A stretch of DNA of 64,000 nucleotides from Pseudomonas sp. NFIX28 (GCF_900107395.1 NZ_FNPW01000008.1:186001-250000); one strand, 5' to 3'; positions 15,197 to 24,925 are shown, counted from the first letter of the stretch. Numbers and translations: made by a program. Notes: a model not told the origin generated them from the letters alone.

Positions 15197-18028
15197 ATGC
15201 AAGAAAGCGTGATGCAGCGCATGTGGAACAGCGCCTACCTATCCGGTAGTAACGCTGCCTATGTGGAAGAGCTCTACGAGCTCTACCTGCACGACCCTAA
15301 CGCTGTGCCAGAAGAGTGGCGCACTTACTTTCAGAAGTTGCCTACCGACGGCAGCACTGCCATCGATGTTTCGCACTCGACAATCCGCGATCATTTCGTG
15401 TTGCTGGCAAAGAACCAGCGCCGCGCCCAGCCGGTATCCGCCGGTAGCGTGAGCAGCGAGCACGAGAAGAAGCAAGTTGAAGTGCTGCGATTGATCCAGG
15501 CCTACCGTATGCGTGGCCACCAGGCAGCCCAGCTGGACCCGCTGGGGCTGTGGCAGCGTCCTGCACCTGCAGACCTGTCAATCAATCATTACGGCTTGAC
15601 CAATGCCGATCTTGATACGACCTTCCGTGCCGGCGACCTGTTCATCGGCAAAGAGGAAGCGAGCCTACGCGAAATTCACGAAGCGTTGCAGCAGACATAT
15701 TGCCGCACCATCGGCGCTGAATTTACGCACATCACCGATTCCGAGCAGCGCCAGTGGTTCCAGCAGCGTTTGGAAAGCGTGCGTGGCCGTCCGACGTACT
15801 CCACGGATATCAAGAGCCACCTGCTCGAGCGCGTCACAGCGGCGGAAGGCCTTGAAAAGTACCTGGGTACCAAATACCCGGGCACCAAGCGTTTCGGCCT
15901 GGAAGGCGGCGAAAGCCTGATTCCGATGCTCGACGAACTGATCCAGCGTTCCGGCTCCTACGGTACCAAGGAAGTCGTGATCGGCATGGCCCACCGTGGC
16001 CGCCTCAACGTTCTGGTCAACACCTTCGGCAAGAACCCGCGCGAGCTGTTCGACGAGTTCGAAGGCAAGAAGAAGGTCGAGCTGGGTTCCGGTGACGTTA
16101 AATACCACCAGGGCTTCTCGTCCAACGTGATGACCACCGGTGGCGAAGTTCACCTGGCCATGGCCTTCAACCCGTCCCACCTGGAGATCGTTTCGCCAGT
16201 GGTCGAGGGTTCGGTGCGCGCCCGTCAGGATCGTCGCAACGACCAGACCGGTGACAAGGTTCTGCCGATCTCCATCCACGGTGACGCTGCGTTCGCAGGT
16301 CAGGGCGTGGTGATGGAAACCTTCCAGATGTCGCAGACCCGCGGTTTCAAGACCGGCGGTACCGTGCACATCGTGATCAACAACCAGGTCGGTTTCACCA
16401 TCAGCAACCCGCTGGACTCGCGCTCCACCGAGTACGCCACCGACGTCGCGAAAATGATCCAGGCGCCGATCCTCCATGTGAATGGTGATGATCCGGAAGC
16501 CGTACTGTTCGTGACCCAGCTGGCCATCGACTACCGCATGCAATACAAGCGCGATGTGGTGATCGACCTGGTCTGCTACCGCCGTCGCGGCCACAACGAA
16601 GCGGACGAGCCGAGCGGCACCCAGCCTCTGATGTACCAGCAGATCACCAAGCAGCGCACCACCCGTGAGCTGTATGCCGATCGCCTGGTCCAGGGCAGCG
16701 TGCTCGACGCCGAGCGTGTTCAGGCGAAAGTCGATGAATACCGCAACGCGCTGGACAACGGCCTGCACGTAGTGAAGAGCCTGGTCAAGGAACCGAACAA
16801 AGAGCTGTTCGTGGACTGGCGTCCGTACCTGGGCCACGCCTGGACTGCGCGTCACGACACCACCTTCGATCTGAAGACTTTGCAGGAACTGTCCGCCAAG
16901 CTGCTGGAGCTGCCGGAAGGCTTCGTGGTTCAGCGCCAGGTTGCGAAGATCTACGAAGACCGTCAGAAGATGCAAGCCGGCGGCCTGCCGATCAACTGGG
17001 GTTATGCCGAAACCATGGCATACGCGACCCTGGCGTTCGAAGGTCACCCGATCCGCATGACCGGCCAGGACATCGGCCGTGGTACGTTCTCGCACCGTCA
17101 TGCGGTCCTGCACAACCAGAAAGACGCCAGCACCTACATTCCGCTGCAGCACCTGTATGACGGCCAGCCACGTTTCGACCTGTACGATTCGTTCCTGTCC
17201 GAAGAAGCCGTACTGGCATTCGAATACGGTTACTCGACCACCACGCCAAACGCGCTGGTGATCTGGGAAGCCCAGTTCGGTGACTTCGCCAACGGTGCCC
17301 AGGTCGTTATCGACCAGTTCATCACCAGTGGCGAGCACAAGTGGGGCCGTCTCTGCGGTCTGACCATGCTGCTGCCGCACGGTTATGAAGGTCAGGGGCC
17401 GGAGCACTCTTCGGCTCGTCTGGAGCGTTACCTGCAGCTGTGCGCCGAGCACAACATCCAGGTCTGCATGCCGACCACCCCGGCCCAGATCTACCACCTG
17501 CTGCGTCGTCAGGTGATTCGCCCGCTGCGCAAGCCGCTGGTGGTCCTGACTCCGAAGTCGCTGCTGCGTCACAAACTGGCCATCTCGACCCTGGAAGATC
17601 TGGCGGAAGGTTCGTTCCAGACCGTTATTCCGGAAATCGATGCCCAGGATCCAAAAGACGTGACTCGTCTGATTCTGTGCAGCGGCAAGGTCTACTACGA
17701 CCTGCTGGAAAAACGCCGTGCCGAAGGCCGCGACGACATCGCCGTCGTGCGTATCGAGCAGCTGTACCCATTCCCTGAGGACGACTTGAACGAAGTCCTG
17801 GCTCCGTACACCAACCTCAAACATGTCGTTTGGTGTCAGGAAGAGCCGATGAACCAGGGGGCCTGGTACTGCAGCCAGCACCACATGCGCCGCATCGTTG
17901 GCAATCACGACAAGTCGCTCGTACTCGAGTACGCGGGCCGTGAAGCCTCTGCTGCACCTGCATGCGGTTACGCGTCGATGCACGCCGAGCAGCAGGAAAA
18001 ACTGCTGCAAGATGCTTTCACTGTTTAA
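15197..18028 (+). CDS. sucA: 2-oxoglutarate dehydrogenase E1 component
   Basis: 943 residues, the usual E1o length. This thiamine-diphosphate enzyme decarboxylates 2-oxoglutarate and loads succinyl groups on SucB. The N-terminal E2-binding segment (SAYLSGSNAAYVEELYELYL) is followed by the ThDP domain with IGMAHRGRLNVL near residue 257 and the HGDAAFAGQGVV stretch near 368. The transketolase-like C-terminal domain includes GRGTFSHRHAVL. A GAGGGTGA ribosome site precedes ATG 15197. The 276-base gap from sdhB contains a terminator-like hairpin, so sucA may also have its own promoter. Confidence 0.97.
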   Translation: MQESVMQRMWNSAYLSGSNAAYVEELYELYLHDPNAVPEEWRTYFQKLPTDGSTAIDVSHSTIRDHFVLLAKNQRRAQPVSAGSVSSEHEKKQVEVLRLIQAYRMRGHQAAQLDPLGLWQRPAPADLSINHYGLTNADLDTTFRAGDLFIGKEEASLREIHEALQQTYCRTIGAEFTHITDSEQRQWFQQRLESVRGRPTYSTDIKSHLLERVTAAEGLEKYLGTKYPGTKRFGLEGGESLIPMLDELIQRSGSYGTKEVVIGMAHRGRLNVLVNTFGKNPRELFDEFEGKKKVELGSGDVKYHQGFSSNVMTTGGEVHLAMAFNPSHLEIVSPVVEGSVRARQDRRNDQTGDKVLPISIHGDAAFAGQGVVMETFQMSQTRGFKTGGTVHIVINNQVGFTISNPLDSRSTEYATDVAKMIQAPILHVNGDDPEAVLFVTQLAIDYRMQYKRDVVIDLVCYRRRGHNEADEPSGTQPLMYQQITKQRTTRELYADRLVQGSVLDAERVQAKVDEYRNALDNGLHVVKSLVKEPNKELFVDWRPYLGHAWTARHDTTFDLKTLQELSAKLLELPEGFVVQRQVAKIYEDRQKMQAGGLPINWGYAETMAYATLAFEGHPIRMTGQDIGRGTFSHRHAVLHNQKDASTYIPLQHLYDGQPRFDLYDSFLSEEAVLAFEYGYSTTTPNALVIWEAQFGDFANGAQVVIDQFITSGEHKWGRLCGLTMLLPHGYEGQGPEHSSARLERYLQLCAEHNIQVCMPTTPAQIYHLLRRQVIRPLRKPLVVLTPKSLLRHKLAISTLEDLAEGSFQTVIPEIDAQDPKDVTRLILCSGKVYYDLLEKRRAEGRDDIAVVRIEQLYPFPEDDLNEVLAPYTNLKHVVWCQEEPMNQGAWYCSQHHMRRIVGNHDKSLVLEYAGREASAAPACGYASMHAEQQEKLLQDAFTV

Positions 18029-18070
18029 CGCCTTCGCGCACCTGAAACCGAATTTAAGGAACCACAGATA

Positions 18071-19288
18071 ATGGCTATCGAGATCAAAGCCCCCACTTTC
18101 CCGGAATCGGTTGCCGATGGCACCGTTGCCACCTGGCACAAAAAACCGGGCGACGCCGTCAAGCGCGACGAACTGATTGTCGACATCGAAACCGACAAGG
18201 TTGTGCTGGAAGTTCTGGCCACCGCTGACGGCGTGCTGGGCGCTATCGTCAAGAACGAAGGCGACACCGTTCTGTCCGACGAAGTACTGGGCTCCATCGC
18301 TGAAGGCGCTGCTGCAGCTGCTCCGGCCGCTGCAGCTGCCCCGGCTGCCGCTGCCGCAGCTCCAGCCGCCGAAGGCGAAGACGATCCAATCGCTGCTCCA
18401 GCCGCGCGCAAGCTGGCTGAAGAAAACGGCATCAACATCGCTTCCGTTGCCGGTACCGGCAAAGGCGGTCGTGTGACCAAGGAAGACGTGGTTGCAGCCG
18501 TTGCTGCCAAGAAAGCCGCTCCGGCTGCCGCGCCTGCCAAGGCTGCCGCTCCTGCCGCCGCCGCCCCAGTATTCGCTGCCGGCGACCGCGTCGAGAAGCG
18601 CGTTCCAATGACCCGTCTGCGTGCCAAGGTTGCCGAGCGTCTGGTCGAAGCCCAGTCGAACATGGCGATGCTGACCACCTTCAACGAAGTCGACATGACC
18701 GAAGTCATGGCTCTGCGTTCGAAGTACAAGGACCTGTTCGAGAAGTCCCACAACGGCGTACGCCTGGGCTTCATGTCGTTCTTCGTCAAGGCCGCTACCG
18801 AAGCGCTGAAGCGTTTCCCGGCGGTCAACGCCTCGATCGACGGCTCCGATATCGTTTACCACGGCTACGCCGACATCGGTGTTGCCGTGTCCAGCGATCG
18901 CGGCCTGGTGGTTCCGGTTCTGCGTAACGCCGAACTGATGAGCCTGGCTGAAATCGAAGGCGGCATTGCCACCTTCGGCAAGAAAGCCCGTGACGGCAAA
19001 CTGTCGATGGAAGAGATGACCGGCGGTACTTTCACCATCACCAACGGTGGTACTTTCGGTTCGATGATGTCGACTCCGATCGTCAACCCACCACAAGCGG
19101 CAATCCTGGGCATGCACAACATTCTGCAGCGTCCTATGGCGATCAACGGTCAGGTGGTTATCCGCCCGATGATGTACCTGGCTCTGTCCTACGATCACCG
19201 TTTGATCGACGGTAAAGAAGCAGTGACCTTTCTGGTTACCATCAAGAACCTGCTGGAAGACCCGGCTCGTCTGCTGCTGGATATCTGA
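18071..19288 (+). CDS. sucB: Dihydrolipoyllysine succinyltransferase (E2 of 2-oxoglutarate dehydrogenase)
   Basis: 405 residues. Domain order: lipoyl domain (about 1-75) with the lipoylated Lys in IETDKVVLEV; an Ala/Pro-rich flexible linker (about 78-105); the E1/E3-binding domain (AARKLAEENGINIASVAGTGKGGRV, two halves, near 112-135); a second Ala/Pro linker; and the catalytic domain from about residue 175, ending with the active-site His in YDHRLIDGKEA. It transfers the succinyl group to CoA. Forty-two bases separate it from sucA. Confidence 0.97.
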   Translation: MAIEIKAPTFPESVADGTVATWHKKPGDAVKRDELIVDIETDKVVLEVLATADGVLGAIVKNEGDTVLSDEVLGSIAEGAAAAAPAAAAAPAAAAAAPAAEGEDDPIAAPAARKLAEENGINIASVAGTGKGGRVTKEDVVAAVAAKKAAPAAAPAKAAAPAAAAPVFAAGDRVEKRVPMTRLRAKVAERLVEAQSNMAMLTTFNEVDMTEVMALRSKYKDLFEKSHNGVRLGFMSFFVKAATEALKRFPAVNASIDGSDIVYHGYADIGVAVSSDRGLVVPVLRNAELMSLAEIEGGIATFGKKARDGKLSMEEMTGGTFTITNGGTFGSMMSTPIVNPPQAAILGMHNILQRPMAINGQVVIRPMMYLALSYDHRLIDGKEAVTFLVTIKNLLEDPARLLLDI

Positions 19289-19300
19289 TTTCGTAGCCTG

Positions 19301-19325
19301 GGCCGATCAGCGATGATCGGCCTTT
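19301..19325 (+). terminator. Terminator-like hairpin between sucB and lpdG
   Basis: A 9-base perfect stem (GGCCGATCA / TGATCGGCC) with a GCGA loop is followed by TTT. It may be an attenuator or RNA-stability element within the operon. Confidence 0.55.
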
Positions 19326-19351
19326 CGCCGAAACGAACAGCTTCGTCCCAC

Positions 19352-19374
19352 GACGGCCTCCACAAGGGGCCGTC
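19352..19374 (+). other. Second hairpin before lpdG
   Basis: A 7-base stem (GACGGCC / GGCCGTC) lies 26 bases before the lpdG start and just upstream of its GAGAAGGA ribosome site. No T-run follows, so it is more likely an RNA-processing or stability structure than a terminator. Confidence 0.4.
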
Positions 19375-19400
19375 CGGTTTGATTCGAGAAGGAATGACAC

Positions 19401-20837
19401 ATGACTCAGAAATTCGACGTGGTAGTGATTGGCGCAGGCCCTGGCGGCTATGTAGCTGCCATTAAAGCTGCGCAACTCGGCCTCACGACTGCCTGCATCG
19501 AGAAATATACCGACAAGGAGGGCAAGCTGGCCCTCGGCGGTACTTGCCTGAACGTCGGCTGCATCCCTTCCAAGGCGCTGCTGGACAGCTCCTGGAAATT
19601 CCACGAAGCCCAAGACGGTTTCGCGATCCACGGTATCAGCCACGCTGGTGTGTCCATGGACGTGCCGGCGATGGTCGGCCGCAAGGCCAACATCGTGAAG
19701 AACCTGACCAGCGGTGTTGCCACCCTGTTCAAGGCCAACGGCGTGACCTCCATCCAGGGCCACGGCAAACTGCTGGCTGGCAAGAAAGTTGAAGTCACCA
19801 AGCCAGACGGCTCGGTGGAAGTGATCGAAGCCGAGAACGTCATCCTGGCGCCAGGCTCCCGTCCAATCGACATCCCGCCTGCTCCGGTCGATCAGAAAGT
19901 GATCGTCGACTCCACTGGCGCGCTGGAATTCCAATCCGTGCCAAAACGCCTGGGCGTGATCGGCGCTGGCGTGATCGGTCTGGAACTGGGTTCGGTATGG
20001 TCCCGTCTGGGCGCTGAAGTGACCGTCCTGGAAGCCCTGGACACCTTCCTGATGGCTGCCGACACCGCGGTCTCCAAGGAAGCGCTGAAAACCCTGACCA
20101 AACAGGGCCTGGACATCAAGCTGGGCGCTCGTGTTACCGGTTCCAAGGTCAACGGCGAAGAAGTAGTCGTGACCTACACCGATGCCAACGGCGAACAGAA
20201 CATCACTTTCGACAAGCTGATCGTAGCCGTTGGTCGCCGTCCGGTGACCACTGATCTGCTGGCTGCCGATTGCGGCGTGACCCTCGACGAGCGCGGTTTC
20301 GTGCACGTTGACGATCACTGCGCTACCACCGTGCCGGGCGTTTACGCCATCGGCGACGTGGTGCGCGGCATGATGCTGGCTCACAAGGCCTCGGAAGAGG
20401 GCATCATGGTTGTCGAGCGCATCAAGGGCCACAAGGCTCAGATGAACTATGATCTGATCCCTTCGGTTATTTATACTCACCCGGAAATCGCATGGGTTGG
20501 TAAGACCGAGCAGACCTTGAAAGCTGAAGGCGTTGAAGTTAACGTCGGCACCTTCCCGTTCGCAGCCAGCGGCCGTGCCATGGCAGCCAACGACACCGGC
20601 GGTTTCGTAAAAGTCATCGCTGATGCCAAGACTGACCGCGTACTGGGCGTTCACGTGATCGGCCCAAGCGCGGCAGAACTGGTTCAGCAAGGTGCAATCG
20701 GCATGGAATTCGGCACCAGCGCCGAAGACCTGGGCATGATGGTCTTCTCCCATCCGACCCTGTCCGAAGCCCTGCACGAAGCAGCACTGGCAGTGAATGG
20801 CGGCGCCATCCACATCGCCAACCGCAAAAAGCGTTAA
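19401..20837 (+). CDS. lpdG: Dihydrolipoamide dehydrogenase (E3)
   Basis: 478 residues. This FAD enzyme re-oxidises dihydrolipoamide for 2-oxoglutarate dehydrogenase; in Pseudomonas the LpdG form is also shared with pyruvate dehydrogenase and glycine cleavage. Visible are the FAD motif GAGPGGYVAAIKAAQLG, the redox disulfide CLNVGC, the NAD-binding GAGVIGLELGSVW near residue 185, and the C-terminal His-Glu pair region (HPTLSEALHEA). It is separated from sucB by 112 bases with two hairpins, unlike the tight spacing elsewhere in the cluster. Confidence 0.96.
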   Translation: MTQKFDVVVIGAGPGGYVAAIKAAQLGLTTACIEKYTDKEGKLALGGTCLNVGCIPSKALLDSSWKFHEAQDGFAIHGISHAGVSMDVPAMVGRKANIVKNLTSGVATLFKANGVTSIQGHGKLLAGKKVEVTKPDGSVEVIEAENVILAPGSRPIDIPPAPVDQKVIVDSTGALEFQSVPKRLGVIGAGVIGLELGSVWSRLGAEVTVLEALDTFLMAADTAVSKEALKTLTKQGLDIKLGARVTGSKVNGEEVVVTYTDANGEQNITFDKLIVAVGRRPVTTDLLAADCGVTLDERGFVHVDDHCATTVPGVYAIGDVVRGMMLAHKASEEGIMVVERIKGHKAQMNYDLIPSVIYTHPEIAWVGKTEQTLKAEGVEVNVGTFPFAASGRAMAANDTGGFVKVIADAKTDRVLGVHVIGPSAAELVQQGAIGMEFGTSAEDLGMMVFSHPTLSEALHEAALAVNGGAIHIANRKKR

Positions 20838-20941
20838 GACAATAAGAAACCACGGCGGATTGCCCGTCGTGAGCCTTGCGAGCAAGACTCACCGCGGAAC
20901 GTCCGCTGGACTCGACCTCACGGGAATCTTCATGTGTTGTG

Positions 20942-20959
20942 CCGCAGCCCAGGCTGCGG
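20942..20959 (+). other. Hairpin in the lpdG-sucC spacer
   Basis: A 7-base perfect stem (CCGCAGC / GCTGCGG) with a CCAG loop and no T-run. The 224-base spacer otherwise shows no gene that I can support. Confidence 0.35.
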
Positions 20960-21061
20960 ATGCGGGGCAGGGGAGTCCGGTGGGGAGCGGTCACAGGTGG
21001 CGCGGCACTCATCAAGAGCGCAGCGCCGAATGCGCAGTACCTAACGAAGACGGTAAAAAGC

Positions 21062-22228
21062 ATGAATCTTCACGAGTATCAGGGTAAGCAGCTGTTCGCT
21101 GAATACGGCCTGCCAGTATCCAAAGGCTACGCGGTAGACACCCCGGAAGAAGCAGCAGAAGCTTGCGACAAGATCGGCGGCTCCGAGTGGGTTGTCAAAG
21201 CCCAGGTTCACGCCGGTGGTCGCGGTAAAGCGGGCGGCGTAAAGCTGGTTCGCAGCAAAGAAGACGCTAAAGCATTCGCTCAACAGTGGTTGGGCAAGCG
21301 TCTGGTGACTTACCAGACTGACGCCAATGGTCAGCCAGTCACCAAGATCCTGGTTGAATCGTGCACTGATATCGCTAAAGAGCTGTACCTGGGCGCTGTC
21401 GTCGACCGTTCGAGCCGTCGCATCGTGTTCATGGCTTCCACCGAAGGTGGCGTGGACATCGAGAAAATCGCTCACGACACCCCTGAGAAAATCCTCAAGG
21501 CCACTATCGATCCACTGGTTGGCGCTCAGCCATTCCAGGGTCGCGAGCTGGCTTTCCAGCTGGGTCTGGAAGGCAAGCAAGTTGCCCAGTTCGCCAAGAT
21601 CTTCGTAGGCCTGGCCAAACTGTTCCAGGACCACGATCTGGCACTGCTGGAAGTGAACCCGCTGGTGATCAAGGCTGATGGCGATCTGCACTGCCTGGAC
21701 GCGAAGATCAACATCGACGCCAACGCCATGTACCGTCAGCCTAAGCTGAAGACTTTCCACGATCCGTCGCAGGACGATCCGCGCGAAGCGCACGCTGCCA
21801 AGTTCGAACTGAACTACGTAGCGCTGGAAGGCAACATCGGCTGCATGGTCAACGGTGCCGGCCTGGCCATGGGTACCATGGACATCGTCAACCTGCACGG
21901 CGGCAAGCCAGCCAACTTCCTCGACGTAGGTGGTGGTGCTACCAAAGAGCGCGTGACCGAAGCCTTCAAGATCATCCTGTCCGACGCCAACGTCGCTGCA
22001 GTACTGGTCAACATCTTCGGCGGCATCGTTCGTTGCGACATGATTGCCGAAGGCATCATCGGTGCAGTGAAAGAAGTCGGCGTGAAAATCCCGGTTGTTG
22101 TTCGCCTTGAAGGCAACAACGCTGAACTGGGCGCTAAAGTACTGGCAGAAAGCGGCTTGAACATCATCGCTGCTACCAGCCTGACCGACGCTGCTCAACA
22201 AGTTGTCAAAGCTGCGGAGGGCAAATAA
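21062..22228 (+). CDS. sucC: Succinyl-CoA synthetase beta subunit (ADP-forming)
   Basis: 388 residues. With SucD it converts succinyl-CoA to succinate while making ATP. The ATP-grasp N-terminus (MNLHEYQGKQLFAEYG, VKAQVHAGGRGKAGGV) and the CoA-ligase C-terminal half (GNIGCMVNGAGLAMGTMD, LDVGGGATKERV) are clear. I chose ATG 21062 because it gives the standard family start; the frame extends upstream without similarity. It shares one base with the sucD start (TAATG). Confidence 0.97.
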   Translation: MNLHEYQGKQLFAEYGLPVSKGYAVDTPEEAAEACDKIGGSEWVVKAQVHAGGRGKAGGVKLVRSKEDAKAFAQQWLGKRLVTYQTDANGQPVTKILVESCTDIAKELYLGAVVDRSSRRIVFMASTEGGVDIEKIAHDTPEKILKATIDPLVGAQPFQGRELAFQLGLEGKQVAQFAKIFVGLAKLFQDHDLALLEVNPLVIKADGDLHCLDAKINIDANAMYRQPKLKTFHDPSQDDPREAHAAKFELNYVALEGNIGCMVNGAGLAMGTMDIVNLHGGKPANFLDVGGGATKERVTEAFKIILSDANVAAVLVNIFGGIVRCDMIAEGIIGAVKEVGVKIPVVVRLEGNNAELGAKVLAESGLNIIAATSLTDAAQQVVKAAEGK

Positions 22229-23109
22229 TGAGCGTCCTGATCAATAAAGACACCAAAGTTATCTGCCAGGGTATTACCGGTTCGCAAGGTAGTTTCCACA
22301 CCCAGCAAGCCATCGAATACGGCACCAAGATGGTTGGCGGCGTAACTCCGGGCAAAGGCGGCACCGAGCACCTGGGCCTGCCTGTCTTCAACACCGTGAA
22401 AGACGCTGTAGCTGCCACTGGCGCCACCGCCAGCGTGATCTACGTTCCAGCTCCTTTCTGCAAGGACTCCATCCTGGAAGCGGCTTTCGGCGGCATCAAG
22501 CTGATCGTCTGCATCACCGAAGGCATTCCTACCCTGGATATGCTGGATGCCAAGGTCAAGTGCGACGAACTGGGTGTTACCCTGATCGGCCCTAACTGCC
22601 CAGGCGTGATCACTCCAGGCGAATGCAAGATCGGCATCATGCCAGGTCACATTCACTTGCCAGGCAAGGTCGGTATCGTTTCCCGTTCCGGCACCCTGAC
22701 TTACGAAGCCGTGAAGCAGACCACTGACGCCGGTTTCGGTCAGTCCACTTGCGTCGGCATCGGTGGTGACCCGATCCCAGGCTCCAACTTCATCGACATC
22801 CTGAAGCTGTTCCAGGAAGACCCGAAGACCGAAGCGATCGTGATGATCGGTGAGATCGGCGGTTCGGCTGAAGAAGAAGCGGCTGCCTACATCAAGGCTA
22901 ACGTGACCAAGCCGGTTGTTTCCTACATCGCTGGTGTGACTGCTCCTCCGGGCAAGCGCATGGGCCATGCTGGCGCAATCATCTCTGGCGGCAAAGGCAC
23001 TGCAGACGAGAAATTCGCTGCTCTGCAAGACGCAGGCGTGAAAACCGTGCGTTCGCTGGCAGACATCGGCAAGGCCCTGGCCGAGCTGACTGGCTGGGCT
23101 GTCAAGTAA
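22228..23109 (+). CDS. sucD: Succinyl-CoA synthetase alpha subunit
   Basis: 293 residues. It binds CoA and carries the phospho-histidine intermediate, visible as the His of GHAGAIISGGKGTADEK near residue 248. The N-terminal Rossmann domain has CQGITGSQGSFHTQQA. Translation begins on the last base of the sucC stop, so the two subunits are coupled. A strong terminator follows. Confidence 0.97.
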   Translation: MSVLINKDTKVICQGITGSQGSFHTQQAIEYGTKMVGGVTPGKGGTEHLGLPVFNTVKDAVAATGATASVIYVPAPFCKDSILEAAFGGIKLIVCITEGIPTLDMLDAKVKCDELGVTLIGPNCPGVITPGECKIGIMPGHIHLPGKVGIVSRSGTLTYEAVKQTTDAGFGQSTCVGIGGDPIPGSNFIDILKLFQEDPKTEAIVMIGEIGGSAEEEAAAYIKANVTKPVVSYIAGVTAPPGKRMGHAGAIISGGKGTADEKFAALQDAGVKTVRSLADIGKALAELTGWAVK

Positions 23110-23139
23110 GCCTCGCGCTTAGCTTGTAACTCTGCTGAC

Positions 23140-23163
23140 AAAGGCCACCTTCGGGTGGCCTTT
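23140..23163 (+). terminator. Terminator after sucD
   Basis: A 10-base perfect stem (AAAGGCCACC / GGTGGCCTTT) with a TTCG loop ends the TCA cluster. Confidence 0.85.
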
Positions 23164-23435
23164 GTGCTTTCCGGCCATTGGCAAGGGCTCGCGATCATGG
23201 CCAACGGCTATTTATCTATATAAACGCGACATGGAAATGTCGCTTATCGGACAGCTCGCCCTCTAACAGTGCGTTCGTCTTACAAATTCGGTAGTCTAGC
23301 CGCCTCTTTTGCGTCTGCGTCCCATAAGGAAGCTGCGCGCTAAACGGGTCAGTCCTATACGGACCGACAGCATTTCCCTCACCCATAAGGGAAATCCCTC
23401 TCTAAATTCCGATTCAGTAGTGTGGTATTTCCTTA
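23164..23435 (+). promoter_or_regulatory. Long leader region of the BrnQ gene with ordered dyads
   Basis: Three inverted repeats lie in the 270 bases before the carrier gene: GCGACAT/ATGTCGC at 23226-23243, GTCC/GGAC at 23352-23364, and ATTTCCCT/AGGGAAAT at 23372-23395. The last is 41 bases before the start codon. They could form a structured 5' leader or be operators. I saw no leader peptide rich in Leu, Ile or Val codons. Confidence 0.35.
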
Positions 23436-24749
23436 ATGAAAGTGTTGAAAGGCCAGGACATTCTGGCGCTTGGTTTTATGACCTTTGCCCTATTCGTTGG
23501 GGCCGGCAACATCATCTTCCCGCCTATCGTCGGCTTGCAGTCCGGACCTCATGTCTGGATCGCGGCGCTGGGCTTCCTGATCACCGCCGTAGGCCTGCCG
23601 GTAGTCACCGTCGTGGCCCTGGCCAAGGTCGGCGGCGCGATGGACGCGCTGAGCAGCCCGATCGGCAAGATCGCCGGTGGCCTGCTGGCAGCGGTCTGCT
23701 ACCTGGCGGTAGGCCCGTTGTTCGCGACGCCGCGTACTGCGACCGTGTCTTTCGAGGTGGGCCTGGCGCCCTTGACCGGCGAAAGCCCGCTGGCGCTGTT
23801 CCTCTATAGCTCGGTTTACTTCCTGCTGGTGTTTTTCATCTCCCTTTATCCAGGGCGCCTGCTGGACACCGTTGGGCGTTTCCTCGCACCGCTGAAAATC
23901 ATTGCCCTGGCCGTGCTGGGCATTGCCGCATTCGCCTTGCCTGCCGGTGATATCGGTACTGCGACGCCCGAATACGTGGCGGCGCCGTTCTCCCAGGGCT
24001 TCATCAATGGCTACCTGACCATGGATACCCTGGGCGCGCTGGTGTTTGGCATCGTCATCGTCAATGCCATTCGTTCCCGTGGCGTCGAGTCGCCACGCCT
24101 GATCACCCGTTACGCGATCATCGCCGGGCTGATTGCCGGGATCGGCCTGGCGCTGGTGTACGTCAGCCTGTTCCGCCTGGGGGCGGGCAGCCACGAAGTT
24201 GCAGCCGGTGCCACCAATGGTGCAGCGGTGCTGCACGCTTATGTGCAACACACCTTCGGTTCCCTGGGCAGTGGTTTCCTCGCCGTACTGATCTCCCTGG
24301 CCTGCCTGGTGACCGCGGTCGGCCTGACCTGTGCGTGCGCCGAATACTTCAGCCGCGTGCTGCCGTTGTCCTACAAGACTCTGGTGATTATCCTGGCGGC
24401 GTTTTCGCTGCTGGTGTCGAACCTGGGCCTGACCAAGCTGATCGCTTTCTCCATCCCGGTGCTGACTGCCATTTACCCGCCGTGCATCGCCCTGGTGGCC
24501 CTGAGCTTCTGCAAGGACTTCTGGCATGAGCAGGGCCGTATCGTCGGTCCGGTGATGCTGGTGTCCTTCCTGTTCGGCCTGATCGACGCGCTCAAGGGCG
24601 CCGGCCTGGCGGACTGGATGCCAACCCAGTTGATGCACCTACCGCTGAGCGAACAAGGCCTGGCGTGGCTGGTGCCTTCGTTCATGACGCTGGTGGTCGC
24701 GGTAGTCTGCGATCGCCTGCTGGGCAAACGCAGCGAAGCGCTGGCCTAA
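23436..24749 (+). CDS. brnQ: Branched-chain amino acid carrier (LIVCS/BrnQ family)
   Basis: 437 residues and about twelve transmembrane helices, the usual size. The family start GQDILALGFMTFALFVGAGNIIFPP is visible in two parts at residues 6-30. It imports Leu, Ile and Val with Na+ or H+ at the inner membrane. In P. aeruginosa the gene after sucD is braB, the same family, so braB is an equally good name. A terminator precedes and another follows, so it is a single-gene unit. Confidence 0.93.
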   Translation: MKVLKGQDILALGFMTFALFVGAGNIIFPPIVGLQSGPHVWIAALGFLITAVGLPVVTVVALAKVGGAMDALSSPIGKIAGGLLAAVCYLAVGPLFATPRTATVSFEVGLAPLTGESPLALFLYSSVYFLLVFFISLYPGRLLDTVGRFLAPLKIIALAVLGIAAFALPAGDIGTATPEYVAAPFSQGFINGYLTMDTLGALVFGIVIVNAIRSRGVESPRLITRYAIIAGLIAGIGLALVYVSLFRLGAGSHEVAAGATNGAAVLHAYVQHTFGSLGSGFLAVLISLACLVTAVGLTCACAEYFSRVLPLSYKTLVIILAAFSLLVSNLGLTKLIAFSIPVLTAIYPPCIALVALSFCKDFWHEQGRIVGPVMLVSFLFGLIDALKGAGLADWMPTQLMHLPLSEQGLAWLVPSFMTLVVAVVCDRLLGKRSEALA

Positions 24750-24797
24750 GCCGCCATTTGCCTGGGACCCGTCACGAGCGGGTGCCCGGCAGCCATA

Positions 24798-24834
24798 AAA
24801 ATGCCCCGTATCCAACGATGCGGGGCATTTTTTA
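24798..24834 (+). terminator. Terminator after brnQ
   Basis: The stem AATGCCCCG / CGGGGCATT with a loop of about 11 bases is followed by TTTTTT. Confidence 0.88.
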
Positions 24835-24925
24835 TGGGCGGGGCATGGTGTCTTTTTTCCTCGATCAACGTCGAAGCAGTGCCAGTTGTATCCGCACTCT
24901 GCCAAACGCCTATCCGGGAACCTGC

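Noticed and set aside
15665..19198. A 1177-codon open frame on the minus strand
   Set aside because: It is antisense to sucA and sucB. The translation has no recognisable motif, and the sense genes carry complete catalytic sites.
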